The translations under genes and the position numbers were made by a program. A stretch of 64,000 bases of DNA, taken from contig OX465583.1 in NCBI GenBank assembly GCA_950022655.1, positions 8,739,779-8,803,778 on the forward strand, read 5' to 3'. Shown piece after piece: positions 1 through 10,739 of the stretch. The notes beneath the pieces were generated by a model. That model was given only the letters and a program-made list of their open reading frames with translations. It did not search any database and was not told the origin of the DNA. Origin of the DNA: Alentia gelatinosa. Its lineage: Eukaryota > Annelida > Polychaeta > Phyllodocida > Polynoidae. Numbering within the stretch: position 1 is the stretch's first letter; every line of letters begins with the position of its first letter.

Positions 1-142
1 CCAAACAAAAAAGAAGTAAAACATATTAGTGGTTTTTTTTAATATTTGAGCCTACAATCCCATGTGTCTTCTAACCCATGGCAGTGAAAGGTGGTCAGTG
101 TAGAAGTATTCCTACATTGACTGCTCCGTACCGTTGTCGGTG

Positions 143-171
143 CCTCCTCCTCCTCCTCCTCCTCCTCCTCC
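143..171. repeat. (CCT)n microsatellite
   Basis: About nine to ten uninterrupted CCT triplets. The minus-strand frame through it gives a poly-Glu run, which is not evidence of coding. Confidence 0.9.
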
Positions 172-650
172 GTGCCCCGTGGTTCAGAGGGCGGCAGCGA
201 TCCCCTGAGAACTACCCCTGCACCTGCCCACAGGGCTTCTAGGTCGTAAGTAGTAGATGGGAAGGTCGGTCTGCTCCGGGCACCCGCCAAACGAGGGTTG
301 GGGAGTACAGTAAAAGCCTGCTTCTGGGGCACATCGCTTAACAATTTTTTATTTAGTTTATTTTAACCTAAGACCCATACGTAATAAGCATTTTCTATTT
401 GAATATCAATTCTCACCTTAAAAATGAGAAAGGGATTTTTACCTTTGAAGAGAATGTGGGACATTTGAATAAATGTCACAGGAAACATACCCAGTTATCT
501 TTAAAAGTAGGATCCAAATGGGTTTATTTGTTAGGAATATGTCTAGTGCTCATTGTTTTGAATGGATTGAATCAATATCAAGGATATTTAGATATTTTAT
601 GCCAAAATCATCATTACAAATTTTAGTCCTAGCCATTCCTAATATTGATG

Positions 651-985
651 GCATACTGACATACAGAGTGTTCATAGAAAACACATATTTAGTGTGTATC
701 ACCATACCCAGAGCATACTGATATATCCACCTAATACAAAGTGTCCATAGAAAACACATAGGGAGTGTCTATCACCATACCCGGAGCATACAGATATATC
801 CACCTGATACAAAGTGTCCATAGACAACACATAGGGAGTGTCTATCACCATACCCGGAGCATACAGATATATCCACCTAATACAAAGTGTTCATAGACAA
901 CACATAGGGAGTGTCTATCACCATACCCGGAGCATACAGATATATCCACCTAATACAAAGTGTCCATAGAAAACACATAATAAAT
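651..985. repeat. 73-bp satellite array (about 4.5 units)
   Basis: The landmark GAGCATAC recurs at 711, 784, 857 and 930, a strict 73-bp period. The unit contains ATATCCACCTAATACAAAG, GTCCATAGAAAACACATAGG and TATCACCATACCCGGAG. The first unit is diverged. The same family returns with a 78-bp period at 2.25-3.5 kb and is related to the tail module of the foldback elements at 8.4, 27.4 and 50.4 kb. Confidence 0.9.
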
Positions 986-1446
986 CGTTGTAATGTTCAA
1001 TTATATCAATTTTTTTCAAACATTGCTGTTATTACTCCCAAGCAGCTATATATTTTCTCAAACATTGCAGTCCTTACTCCAAACATCTGCCCTCCTATGA
1101 GCTGCCCCCTGCCCTCATGTGAGGCGCTGAGAGCGGGGAGAGCGGGACGGGTGACTTGTCTTTGCCCTGCTCCGCCGTGGCTGTCTTTTACTACCTGGAG
1201 CCGTTACTCACAGGTAATTGCGCGGGACATCTCCACCTCCTGGGTGCTGCTCTGAGAGCGCGGCCCACGACCTCCAGTAACCTGTCGTCCCGCGATGTTA
1301 GTCAGAAAACCACCAGACGTGGACACTTCGCATGTCTAGACGTCTAGCCCGTACCTAGAAGATTAAAATCACAGTCCGCGAAGGCTACGTAGAATTGAAT
1401 AGGCTGGGATGAGGTGACGGTCCCATCATGAATGATAAAGAAGAAA

Positions 1447-1713
1447 CCAATAAGTTTTGGATCAAAGTTGGCGTTCTTCACGAGTTTAATGCACAGTGAT
1501 ATGAACGAGGTGACTGCTGAGTGAATATCAGGTAGTATTCAAACGAGTTGGAGAACGACTTGCTTTCCGAATTGATCCCACCCCTGTACACACTAAAAGA
1601 ATGGATGACACAGAGGATATAGACCATGGAGAACAGACTGCAATACTCGTAGGGGCATGGAGAATGAGTTTCCAATGTTAAACCCGTGGGATAGAAAAAT
1701 ACCAGGGGTGAGA
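1447..1713 (+). mobile_element. Foldback element, family 1 (hairpin plus TTGATCCCACCCC module)
   Basis: A hairpin with arms around GTTCTTCACGAGTTTAA and its partner TTCAAACGAGTTGGAGAAC is followed directly by a module of about 142 bp. The module starts TTGATCCCACCCC (1572) and ends GGGGTGAGAT. It contains the signature CCCAATGTTAA...CTATGGGA in slightly decayed form. Relatives lie at 7.4-7.8, 45.2 and 49.9-50.2 kb. No coding capacity, so it must be non-autonomous. Confidence 0.75.
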
Positions 1714-2550
1714 TGAAGACTTAGAAATTGGGAGAAAGCCTATTTCTAATCAAGATAATGATTCAAGCAGTCAAAGAAGCCACTCATCAAGGTCACTAGC
1801 AAGGTGTATAATAAGATAAGACGTAGCATGAAAGTACATCCGTCACATACCACCGTCACGACCAATTCTTTTCCCAACTGAGACTATGTCATACTTTGGC
1901 TGTACGGAAAAAATACAGCACTAACAAGGTATATTCCTCATGTAGATGTATGACACCAACTCTCTCCCATTCATGCTTCCACATCGCCAGTCACATCTGC
2001 GTATTGCGGGGACGCGTGCAATAATTCATGCGGCTTCCCCTGCGCTCAGAGCCGGTCAGTCAGAGTGTCTTGCCCCCCCCCCCCCCCCAGCGCGTACACA
2101 ATGGTAGCGCCCCGTGCGGTGCGTGATCAGGCACAACTCATCCAATCAGACACAATGCCTGTCAGCGGGGTGTCAGCTGAATGCGGACCGAGCGCAGGGA
2201 TGTGCCTGACCACTCTCCTGCCACGTGTATATCATGTTTTATTATCCGCCAAATACAGAGTGTCCGTAGAAAATATATAGGGAGCGTGTATCACCATACC
2301 TGCAGCATACAGATATTTATTATCCACCTAATACAAAGTGTCCATAGAAAATATATAGGGAGTGTGTATCACCATACCTGGAGCATACATATATTTATTA
2401 TCCACCTAATACAAAGTGTCCGTAGAAAATATATAGGGAGTGTGTATCACCATACCTGCAGCATACAGATATTTATTATCCACCTAATACAAAGTGTCCA
2501 TAGAAAATATATAGGGAGCGTGTATCACCATACCTGCAGCATACAGATAT

Positions 2551-2957
2551 TTATCCTACCCCTAATATAAAATCCCATAGGCTTAACATTGACTTTCCGT
2601 ATGCGCCCGTATGTCGCATACGGATAAAAAATCGCTCCTAGGAGCGTACAAAAAATGGACCAATCAGAGATCAGCAGCTGAAAGTAGTTCCAAGCGCCTT
2701 CAGAGTAGCAAGGAAAGCTATATGGAGGACTTCAGAAAGTTTTTATCATGTTTTTTTGTTATTATCCTCACATAAAAATATTGTTCAAAGGGGGTAGGAT
2801 AAAATCAAAACCTTATTCGTTTTAATCTGGGCTCCGGTATGCGACTCCTGGAGTTTTGGCTCCGGATATCACTTGGCTCCGCCTCGTGATATCACTACGC
2901 CAAACTCCAGTCGTCGCATACGGGAGCCCAGATTAAAACTCATCCGGTTTTACGATA
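2551..2957 (+). mobile_element. Foldback element, family 2 (module plus hairpin) inserted in satellite
   Basis: The left module runs from TTATCCTACCCCTAATA to GGGGGTAGGATAA (about 2551-2811). The right part is a hairpin of about 140 bp: TTTTAATCTGGGCTCC...GGAGCCCAGATTAAAA, with AAAACTCCAGGAGTCG-type inner arms and apex GGCTCCGCC. It ends ...CCGGTTTTACGATAA. A near-identical inverted copy is at 6781-7189. The flanking satellite monomer (GATATTTATTATCCACC in neighbouring units) provides an empty-site comparison and suggests a TA target. Confidence 0.85.
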
Positions 2958-3228
2958 ATCCACCTAATACAAAATGTCCATAGAAAACATATAGGGAGTG
3001 TGGATCACCATACCTGGAGCATACAGATTTATTATCCACCTAATACAAAGTGTCCATAGAAAACACATAGGGAGTTTGTATGTACATACCCGGAGCATAC
3101 AGATATGTTGTATGCTCCGGGTGGCGCATACGGAAAAATAGTGCGTATGGAAAAATAGTCCATAACTAAAATGAGCTGATATCGACATATCACTTGTGCA
3201 GAAAAGGTGGATAATAAATACAATATAG

Positions 3229-3354
3229 ACTGGTTTCAGATAAAAGCGGTTGTATGCTCCTCGGAGTTGACTCTACGCAATATCCTCGCATACGCTCGGA
3301 TATTACTACGCGTCAACTCCTCGGAGCATACGGCCGCTTGTATCTGAAACCAGT
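3229..3354. mobile_element. Hairpin element with arms ACTGGTTTCAG...CTGAAACCAGT
   Basis: A snap-back repeat of about 126 bp. The outer arms are ACTGGTTTCAGATAAAAGCG and CGCTTGTATCTGAAACCAGT. The middle arms are TATGCTCCTCGGAGTTGAC and GTCAACTCCTCGGAGCATA. It sits between units of the 78-bp satellite. A second copy at 13628-13973 is split by a SINE. Confidence 0.85.
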
Positions 3355-3524
3355 CAATATTGTGTATATATCCACCTAATACAAAGTGTCCATAGAAAAC
3401 ACGTAGGCAGTGTGTATCTACATACCCGGAGCATACAGATACATTCTCTTAATACAAAGTGTCCGTAGAAAAACACATGGGGAGTTTCTATGGACATACC
3501 CGGTGCATACAGATATTAGTTCCC

Positions 3525-4070
3525 AATGTTAAGTCTACGGAGGAAAAGTCACGCACACTCTTTTAGTGTCACTGGGCACTCTTAAATCACAGTAGGCAGT
3601 TGCCAAGACAACCTGCTTCAACATTAACATCTATATTTCTTTTAATTATTCGCCTATCTGAGAAGGTCAGAAACATCTGGAGTACCGTTCAGTTTTATTT
3701 TGTTCATGACCGAATACTCAATAGGGAGACCAGGGGAATGAGAATTACCTCGGTAATAACGTTGATCAGTGCGGCCCTAACCACCATCTGTCACTGAAGG
3801 CTCAGATCTAATTATGGTTAACGTAATGAAGCTTGCGTGTCTGCAGTAGACCAGGCAGAATAAGTAGCATCTCTCAAGTGTCATGAATGAGTTTATTCAA
3901 TGACAGGCATTGCCTTCGGGCCCACCTAGATCTCTCACCAACGATCGTTTTTCAAATGCGTATAATCTTCAACAATGATCGTTGTTCTATTGATGTGTAC
4001 TATATGGAAACATGGTTAGTGTTCCTGAATGAAATCTGTTCCGAGTTGTTTTGGTGGGAATTAGTACGTA
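3525..4070. other. No recognisable feature
   Basis: Single-copy-looking sequence by eye. Short open frames occur on both strands, none with similarity I recognise and none with convincing splice sites. Confidence 0.5.
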
Positions 4071-4071
4071 T

Positions 4072-4284
4072 TTATCCTACCTCGTCTATGCTTTTGTATT
4101 ACTAAAAGATAAATATTGAGTCAATGACCAACATAACTTTTTTTCATAGTAGCTGACATCCTGCTCTCTGATTGGTCAATATTGTTATTACTCTAGTGGC
4201 ATAAAAAACACTTTATGTCACGGCCTGCCACATAAAATTTCCCTATGTTAAGTATATGGCGGTTTTTTATTAGGGGTAGGATAA
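4072..4284 (-). mobile_element. Solo module of foldback family 2 (no hairpin)
   Basis: Bounded by TTATCCTACC and GGGGTAGGATAA, with the minus-strand signature CCTAATAAAAAACCGCCATA next to the right end. It contains TCTCTGATTGGTCAATA and CACTTTATGTCACG, also seen in the modules at 10.14 and 52.8 kb. The hairpin half is absent. This shows that the TTATCC...GGATAA module can stand alone. Confidence 0.7.
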
Positions 4285-5440
4285 ATATTCATCGAGATCG
4301 AAGAACGAGGTTAATATTTCCGAACAAAAATAACAAGGAACAGATGTAATTCAGACACACTCACTACGTCTCCTTATTATTTTATACATGGAAATCATTA
4401 AAAACGCCATTTTGATACAAGTCACGTGGTATGGAGAGCACGAATTATCAGTCTGCGCACTGTGCAGAACAAAATCCCTGCAAAGTATGAGACATTCGTG
4501 CACAGGAACATAATACTGTTAGATTCGTTGATATTGGATTATTTTGATCCATATTTAAACCGATGGGGTTATTTAATAAAAAACAAATCTCGGTTAAGTG
4601 TACGCAGGACACGTATCTGTATAGAGTATCCTACTCGTATGGAGACTAACCTCATGGCACCTGTCGTGTGAATGATGATCATTGCGCTACTCACTGGCTC
4701 CATTATCTGCACCCTGGGTGACAGACCCTTGACACAGGGATTCATTATGACATAACACTCCTCCAGGCCATGGAAGTGGAGGGCAGGTGGACCTGGGAAC
4801 ATCCATCCGGCCTTCAGATATGATATTACATATAGGCCTCGAGTAAGCCCCACTCGGTATATGTAAGCATCCGTATAGGGAGGCGTGATGTGTGAATCTT
4901 TGTTATTTGACTGCATACTCTTTTGGCTATATTTTCTCCAACTATGTTCCAAAGAAAGATATCATCATGTTTTTGAAAGAGACAAATCTCTTTGATTTTA
5001 TATAAAATAATAATTCTTGTATTTACAGTAAGTTCTGGTTAAATTTCAACATTTACGGGTATATAATAAATATAGAACGCCCTACCATGCTCGCACATGC
5101 TACAAAACTCGATGAACATCAACAGCATGGTCAGGACGTTCTCTATAAATACGTGCCCAACGCCATGGTATACGGAAAATAGTCGCTTTGTGTTATAGAG
5201 CAAAGAAATAGTTACGAATGACCAGGGAACCAGCCCAAGTTCAAGGTCGCACCAAATCGTACCATACCTATCCTATCATTCAACTGGACAGGGAACCAGT
5301 CTATAACTAACCTTGCCTAATTAGCGAAACCCTGGATGCCCAAGCTAATCCAAGTCCCACCCCGCTTTCCCCTGCCCTGTACTATCGAAGGTGAGTCAGA
5401 TTAACCCTTGCGTGCCCGCAGTCTGTAACAAGGCTAACCC
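4285..5440. other. Mostly unassigned sequence with small repeat fragments
   Basis: No gene recognised. About 5060-5160 carries ATATAGAACG...CATGGTCAGGACGTTCT, an inverted motif that recurs in the palindromic block at 53.2-53.6 kb. About 5220-5300 holds CAGGGAACCAGCCCAAGTTC...ACAGGGAACCAGTCTA, a fragment of the repeat at 41.85-42.1 and 47.34-47.59 kb. Confidence 0.5.
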
Positions 5441-5804
5441 GTGCTGGGAGGGTTAATTATAAATCCGCGGTTACATCACACTTCGGAGCCTCCCACCCGT
5501 CTCCCGCCACCACAAACACGCAAACACCACCACTCTGCTATTGATCGCTTCATTGACAAACTGCCCGGAGGCCCCCCCCCCCCCTCCCTCCCCTCGCAGG
5601 CCCCATGCCAGATGGCTCACTCTCCAGGGCAGGCGGTCAGTCGGCTCCAAGCAGATTTTCAGTGTTAATCATATATGTGCATTTGCTTGCTACCCATTCC
5701 CCAATCAATCCATCCTTTAATGACTTAGCGATAGAATGCGAAGCTATTGTCGGTGTTGGCGTATGAATAGTATTGAGAATTATCTCACACCATAGGCTTA
5801 ACGA

Positions 5805-5935
5805 TAGATGATATAACTGTATACGATGGGTAGTATATGATGAAACTATATACGATGGGTAATATATAATAAAACTGTATACGATTTATAGTAATATAAT
5901 AAAACTGTATACGATGGGTAGTATGTAATAAAGCG
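5805..5935. repeat. 29-30 bp minisatellite (TATACGATGGGTAGTA)
   Basis: TACGAT recurs at 5822, 5851, 5880 and 5910. The TATACGATGG core is also the terminus of the family-3 foldback elements and of the 73-bp array at 9.25-9.92 kb. Confidence 0.75.
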
Positions 5936-5939
5936 CGGG

Positions 5940-6200
5940 ACAGGACAGCAGTAGAGCAGTATGCGGCACGAGGTGGGGGACGAGGGCGGCGCGTCTGGCT
6001 CGCTGTGTGATGGATGCCGCGGGAGGCTGGAGGAAGCCGGCCGCCAGGCGCACATTAGCCTCTCGGCTCGCCCTCCCCGCCCGCCGCCCGCTCGTTTCCT
6101 GAAACGTTCACCTACTTTCTTTCTAGCGTTTCTTCCACCGTTTCTCCTTCCAGTGACGGCGGGGCGGCATTTTCCTGACAGATTAGGCCATAATCTGAAT
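5940..6200. other. GC- and CpG-rich single-copy segment
   Basis: This 260-bp block is CpG-dense and non-repetitive, unlike its AT-rich surroundings. It includes GGCGGCGCGTCTGG and CCCGCCCGCCGCCCGCTCG, the latter GC-box-like. It could be a promoter or 5' UTR exon, but no start site, TATA box or recognisable protein is visible. Confidence 0.3.
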
Positions 6201-6450
6201 GCCAACCAAAATGATGGATAGGGTCTAAGAGTATCAGATGTAGTACCAAAAGGGAGTATCCAGGCAGTATATTAAGAGAAAACGTGGTCCACAAAGGTGA
6301 AAAGTTGAACTATTTGATGGTCCCATTATACACCACATTGAGGTATCCCATAATTCAGTCTGTTCACAGGATCCGATGTTAGCTGGTTCTCGTCGTTATA
6401 TGCTCATAACCATTGGGCCATATCCCACAATTATTGCAGTTAAACGGTTT

Positions 6451-6514
6451 TTATCCTACCCCTAATAAAAACCGACATAAACACATACTCAAACTCGTGA
6501 TATCTCTTGGTATC
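6451..6514 (+). mobile_element. Internally deleted ~64-bp derivative of a foldback element
   Basis: TTATCCTACCCCTAATAAAAA is followed almost directly by ACTCAAACTCGTGATATCTC and TTGGTATCA. These are the two ends of the 10137-10418 family (start TTATCCTACCCCTAATAAAA, end ACTCAAACTCGTGACGTCTC). The roughly 220 bp normally between them are missing. Confidence 0.75.
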
Positions 6515-6780
6515 ATATATCTTCAAATCAAAAATTCCGATGTCAGAAATGGAAATTTCAGATATTTCTACATGTATATGCCAAATTATATCAAGTTTTT
6601 AAAGTTAGAAATCGAAAAATGGTGTCTCATTGGGGGACAGGCGGTCGTGGTGCGACCATCCAATTTGGAGCGGATCCTTTACTTACCCTGGGCTATATGG
6701 GAGTTTGGTAACGTCTGGTGGGGCATATACTCTCAGGGTCCCCTGGGACACTAAACCACAAACAAGCAATCCGTTGATAT

Positions 6781-7189
6781 TATCGTAAAACCGGATAAGT
6801 TTTAATCTGGGCTCCCGTATGCGACGACTGGAGTTTGGCGTAGTGATATCACGAGGCAGAGCCGAGTGATATCCGGAGCCAAAACTCCAGGAGTCGCATA
6901 CGAGAGCCCAGATTAAAGCGAATAAGGTTTTGATTTTATCCTACCCCCTGTGAACGATATTTTTATGTGAGGATAATAACAAAAAAAAAAACAATAAAAA
7001 CTTTCTGAAGTCCTCCATATAGCTCTCCTTGCTGCTCTGAAGGCGCTTGGAACTACTTTCAGCCACTGATCTCTGATTGGTCCATTTTTTGTACGCTCCT
7101 AGGAGCGATTTTTTATCCGTATGCGACATACGGGCGCATACGGAAAGTCAATGTTAAGCCTATGGGATTTTATATTAGGGGTAGGATAA
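6781..7189 (-). mobile_element. Foldback element, family 2, inverted copy of 2551-2957
   Basis: Reading the minus strand gives the same order as 2551-2957: TTATCCTACCCCTAATA, CCCATAGGCTTAACATTGAC, CCGTATG...CATACGG, CGCTCCTAGGAGCG, ATGGACCAATCAGAG, GGGGGTAGGATAA, then the TTTAATCTGGGCTC hairpin and CCGGTTTTACGATA. The apex is GGCAGAGCC. The copies differ by a few per cent by eye, suggesting fairly recent activity. Confidence 0.87.
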
Positions 7190-7402
7190 AGCACGGTGTC
7201 AGATCACAGGAGTCCATCTCTACCATTTCCCGAAATAACCTATTATTGGCAGTGATGCGAAAAGCAATGGTTACGATCCAATCTACTACATGCTCAACCA
7301 GTAAAAGACAAGTGGCTGCATTGAACATTAAGATGATAAACATGTACTGGGACCCAGTAGGCTACTTCCTCCCCTAGACCGTTAATAAGAAAACTACAAA
7401 TA

Positions 7403-7835
7403 TTGGTCAAAGTCATCGTTCTCCACGAGTTTGATGTTGAGTGATATGAACGAGGCGGCGACCGAGTGAATATCATGTAGCATTCAAACCAGTAGGAGAA
7501 CGATGATTTTGACATTTGTTAATGTAGAAGTAATTTAGACGGGCGGGGTAGGATAAATTCTAAACCAAACTCGAGTTAGTCGTGTTATTGTTTATCGCAC
7601 TCCAGCAAGATCGTGTATTACTGCTCTTGGCTTCGCCTCGCGTAGTAATACACGATCTTGCCGTCGTGCGATAAACAACAACACGACTAACTCTTGTTTG
7701 GTTTTCTCCATAGTATTTAGAATGGACGACACCCAGGATATAGACCGTGGAGAACGGACTGCAATACTCATAGGGTCATGGAGAACAAGTTCCCAATCTT
7801 AAGCCTATGGGACAAAAATACCCGGGGTGAGATAA
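7403..7835 (+). mobile_element. Family 1 foldback element with a second hairpin nested inside
   Basis: The outer element is a hairpin (7403-7519; CGTTCTCCACGAGTTTGATG / ATTCAAACCAGTAGGAGAACG) and the far half of its module (about 7706-7835: GAATGGACGACACCCAGGAT, CCCAATCTTAAGCCTATGGG, GGGGTGAGATAA). Between them sits a different hairpin, 7561-7705, with arms AAACCAAACTCGAGTTAGTC / GACTAACTCTTGTTTGGTTT and apex GGCTTCGCC. This is nested insertion of one foldback element in another. Confidence 0.78.
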
Positions 7836-8130
7836 ACGCCTATACATGACCATTACTGTGAGTAGTATCTGACACATTCACGCCCTTCCATAGTGTCTGT
7901 CTGCGACTGCTGCTTTGGTTGATAACAACAACGTGTGATCATTTGACCTTGGTGTCAACTCTATTTGGCCTCTGTGGTGCCGCTATCCTTTACTGTGATC
8001 ATACATCAGGCCAGGCTGGTGACGGCTTGATGCTGCTAGATCACCCCATGCACCTCTCACCACCACCACCACCACCTCGCCTGTAATATGAGAAAACATA
8101 GTTACCGAGAACGTACGGATGGCCATTGTA

Positions 8131-8197
8131 GGTCTTTTGACTCAAAAATACGTCCGGGCACTGTAGGCGAAAGGCCGTATTTTTGAGTCAAAAGACC
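8131..8197. repeat. Perfect 22-bp-arm palindrome
   Basis: GGTCTTTTGACTCAAAAATA-CG at 8131-8152 is the exact reverse complement of 8176-8197, with a 23-bp loop. It is not visibly part of the neighbouring foldback families. Confidence 0.85.
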
Positions 8198-8419
8198 CAG
8201 AATGACATCCCCAGGTACTATTTTTTTTTTATCATTATATACCTCCTAATCGTTTGAAAACGCCATTTTATTAACTTTCCTGCTCAGTGATTCACACTCC
8301 ATTGGTTGTACACTGTCATTCACTTCGGCCCGCTGAGTTAGCCGGCCTAAACATTGTTCATACTATACCCGTAGCAGCGGGCAGTATTTCATAGACATTC
8401 GCACACAGGTATATAGTAA

Positions 8420-8795
8420 ATAGACAATAAATGATGGTTTTGTGAACAGGTGGCCGTGAACCATGAGACGGTTGATGCGTAGTAATACACGAGCGCTATC
8501 GAGTGTATTACGGCGTCAACCTCGAGTAGTTTACAGAGCCGCCTGTTCACATATCCATCGTTTGTTGCATTTATTATCCATCTTTTCGAATAGATTAAAC
8601 CCAGTAATTGCTATCAATAGGGACTATATTTTTGCTCTATAGCATAAAGGGACTATTTTCCCGTATACCATGTCCTTGAATGCCGTATACCACAGATTTG
8701 AATCCGTATACCACAGTTCTGGTATCTAACAGGTTTTATACAATCGGTCGTGGTTTACTGAGTTCCCATACATTCTCAATGGGGGCTTTATATTA
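8420..8795 (+). mobile_element. Foldback element, family 3 (hairpin plus TTATTATCCATC module)
   Basis: The hairpin has arms GATGGTTTTGTGAACAGGTG and CGCCTGTTCACATATCCATC, with apex AATACACGAGCGCTATCGAGTG. The module starts TTATTATCCATC (8571) and contains CCGTATACCA repeats, then TCGTGGTTTACTGAG and CCATACATTCTCAATGGG. Relatives are at 27396-27788 and, inverted, at 50438-50936. An hAT-like MITE separates it from the 73-bp array, which is an amplification of its last ~73 bp. Confidence 0.82.
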
Positions 8796-9245
8796 CAGAG
8801 ATGTCAGTTTTCCATTTTTCCGTGGAAATCCACCTTTTCATATTCAGTATATACAATTGCTTTTCCTTGTGTCAAACAAAGATGATATTGATTTAGCCTC
8901 ATTTATGCCAATAAAAAAGTGGTTTGAATCTCCCGACAGACAGTAAGCCCCATGCTGTGTAATTGAATCTTTAGGATCCAATACACAGTTTATCAAAGCC
9001 TGATTGCTATGAATCCCGATGCTTTCTGCATTTAATTTCTACCGTATATGTTTGTGTGACGACAGGATTGAAAATCATGTATTCATATGTGAATCCACTA
9101 TCGACAATAAAAAACTTTGAAAAAAAAAAATGGAAAAAAAGGCCGACAACAACACATTATCCAAGTTTCCCTGGTCTCTCTCAGGCAGAAAAATCCACAT
9201 GAAAATATTTCCACTTTTTTTCCCTGAACCCAACTGACATCCCTG
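8796..9245. mobile_element. hAT-like MITE, TIR CAGAGATGTCAGTTTTCC
   Basis: The left end is CAGAGATGTCAGTTTTCC and the right end AACTGACATCCCTG. The internal landmarks are those of the family: TTCCTTGTGT.AAACAAAGAT, CCAATAAAA.AGTGGTTTGA and TTTCCACTTTT. CAGGG termini resemble hAT elements, but no clean 8-bp target duplication is visible here. It lies between the family-3 foldback module and its tandemly repeated tail. Confidence 0.7.
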
Positions 9246-9916
9246 TATAATAATATACGATGGATAATAAGATGTGTCGTGGTTTACTGAGTCTCCATAC
9301 ATTCTCAATGGGTACTCTATATATAATATACGATGGATAATAAGATGTGTCGTGGTTTACTGAGTCTCCATACATTCTCAATGGGTACTCTATATATAAT
9401 ATACGATGGATAATAAGATGTGTCGTGGTTTACTGAGTCTCCATACATTCTCAATGGGTACTCTATATATAATATACGATGGATAATAAGATGTGTCGTG
9501 GTTTACTGAGTCTCCATACATTCTCAATGGGTACTCTATATATAATATACGATGGATAATAAGATGTGTCGTGGTTTACTGAGTCTCCATACATTCTCAA
9601 TGGGTACTCTATATATAATATACGATGGATAATAAGATGTGTCGTGGTTTACTGAGTCTCCATACATTCTCAATGGGTACTCTATATATAATATACGATG
9701 GATAATAAGATGTGTCGTGGTTTACTGAGTCTCCATACATTCTCAATGGGTACTCTATATATAATATACGATGGATAATAAGATGTGTCGTGGTTTACTG
9801 AGTCTCCATACATTCTCAATGGGTACTCTATATATAATATACGATGGATAATAAGATGTGTCGTGGTTTACTGAGTCTCCACACACTCTCAATGGGTACT
9901 GAGTATACGATGGATG
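9246..9916. repeat. 73-bp tandem array (about 9 units) derived from a foldback tail
   Basis: ATGGGTACTC recurs at 9308, 9381 and 9454 and onward, an exact 73-bp period with almost no divergence between units. Each unit has ATACGATGGATAATAAGATG, TGTCGTGGTTTACTGAGTCT and CCATACATTCTCAATGGG. This matches the terminal segment of the family-3 foldback element just upstream. The homogeneity suggests a young expansion. Confidence 0.93.
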
Positions 9917-10136
9917 ACAGTAAACACGTCGTACTGGGAGGAGTGTAGCGTCAGTCTCCCCCACCACATGAGGCCCGCCAGCAGCACCCGGCGCGTGCCC
10001 GTCGCCGCACCACGGCGGTTAACCACCGGGAAATAAGCCGTCTTCTCACAGGGATTGCAGTAGACTTGCTCAAGTCTCTGATTATGAGCATTCATTAGAT
10101 GATTAAACAGAATCAGAATAAAGGTCATTATAGTAT

Positions 10137-10418
10137 TTATCCTACCCCTAATAAAAAACGCCATAGGCTTAACATGGGATTTGTTTATGTCACGGGTGTG
10201 ACATAAAGTGTTGTTTATGCCACTACTTTCTAATACTGAAAAAATATGGAAACGGGGTAGGATAAAATCTAGACGCCACTCGTTTGAGTTTGAGTTTATT
10301 TATGCCACGCATTTTGTTGGCTTCGTAATGTCACTCGTCTTCGACTCGTGAAATTACAGAGCCAACAAAATGCGTGGCATAAATAAACTCAGACTCAAAC
10401 TCGTGACGTCTCTTGATA
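10137..10418 (+). mobile_element. Foldback element, family 2b (TTTATGCCACGC hairpin)
   Basis: The module TTATCCTACCCCTAATAAAA...AAACGGGGTAGGATAA is followed by a hairpin: GTTTGAGTTTGAGTTTATTT, ATGCCACGCATTTTGTTGGC, apex CTCGTCTTCGACTCG, then the complementary arm. It ends ACGTCTCTTGATATTA. An inverted copy is at 52678-52944, and 6451-6514 is a deleted derivative. Confidence 0.87.
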
Positions 10419-10739
10419 TTATCCTTCTCTGCCTGGCCCATAAATCAAAGACTTGTCCACTATGAACGAAATATCCTGTTTATGGCCCCAAGCTGCTCCC
10501 TGTATCCCTATACCTCCTCATACCCCTACCTCCCTCCCCTCCTCCAGTTCTCTGGCTGCATGTGTTGTCATAGCAATACATTTTGCCTGCTCCTAACTGT
10601 GACCTGATTGAGATCAAAGTGATAGGGTATCAATCTCCCAGCAGATATTCTGACCAGTAGCCAGGATATCTGTATGGAGAGTGTTAGGAATACTGGTGCT
10701 AAACAGCGCCAGAAATCCAACACCATTACCGATTATACC

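Larger units (their letters stand above)
2228..3520. repeat. 78-bp satellite array, interrupted by two hairpin elements
   Basis: GCATACAG landmarks at 2305, 2383, 2461 and 2539 give a 78-bp period. The unit is the 73-bp unit of 651-985 plus a short TTTATT insertion before ATCCACC. The array continues at about 2958-3110 and 3364-3520 after two insertions (2551-2957 and 3229-3354), with a diverged stretch at 3110-3228. The arrays on both sides are in the same orientation. Confidence 0.88.
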
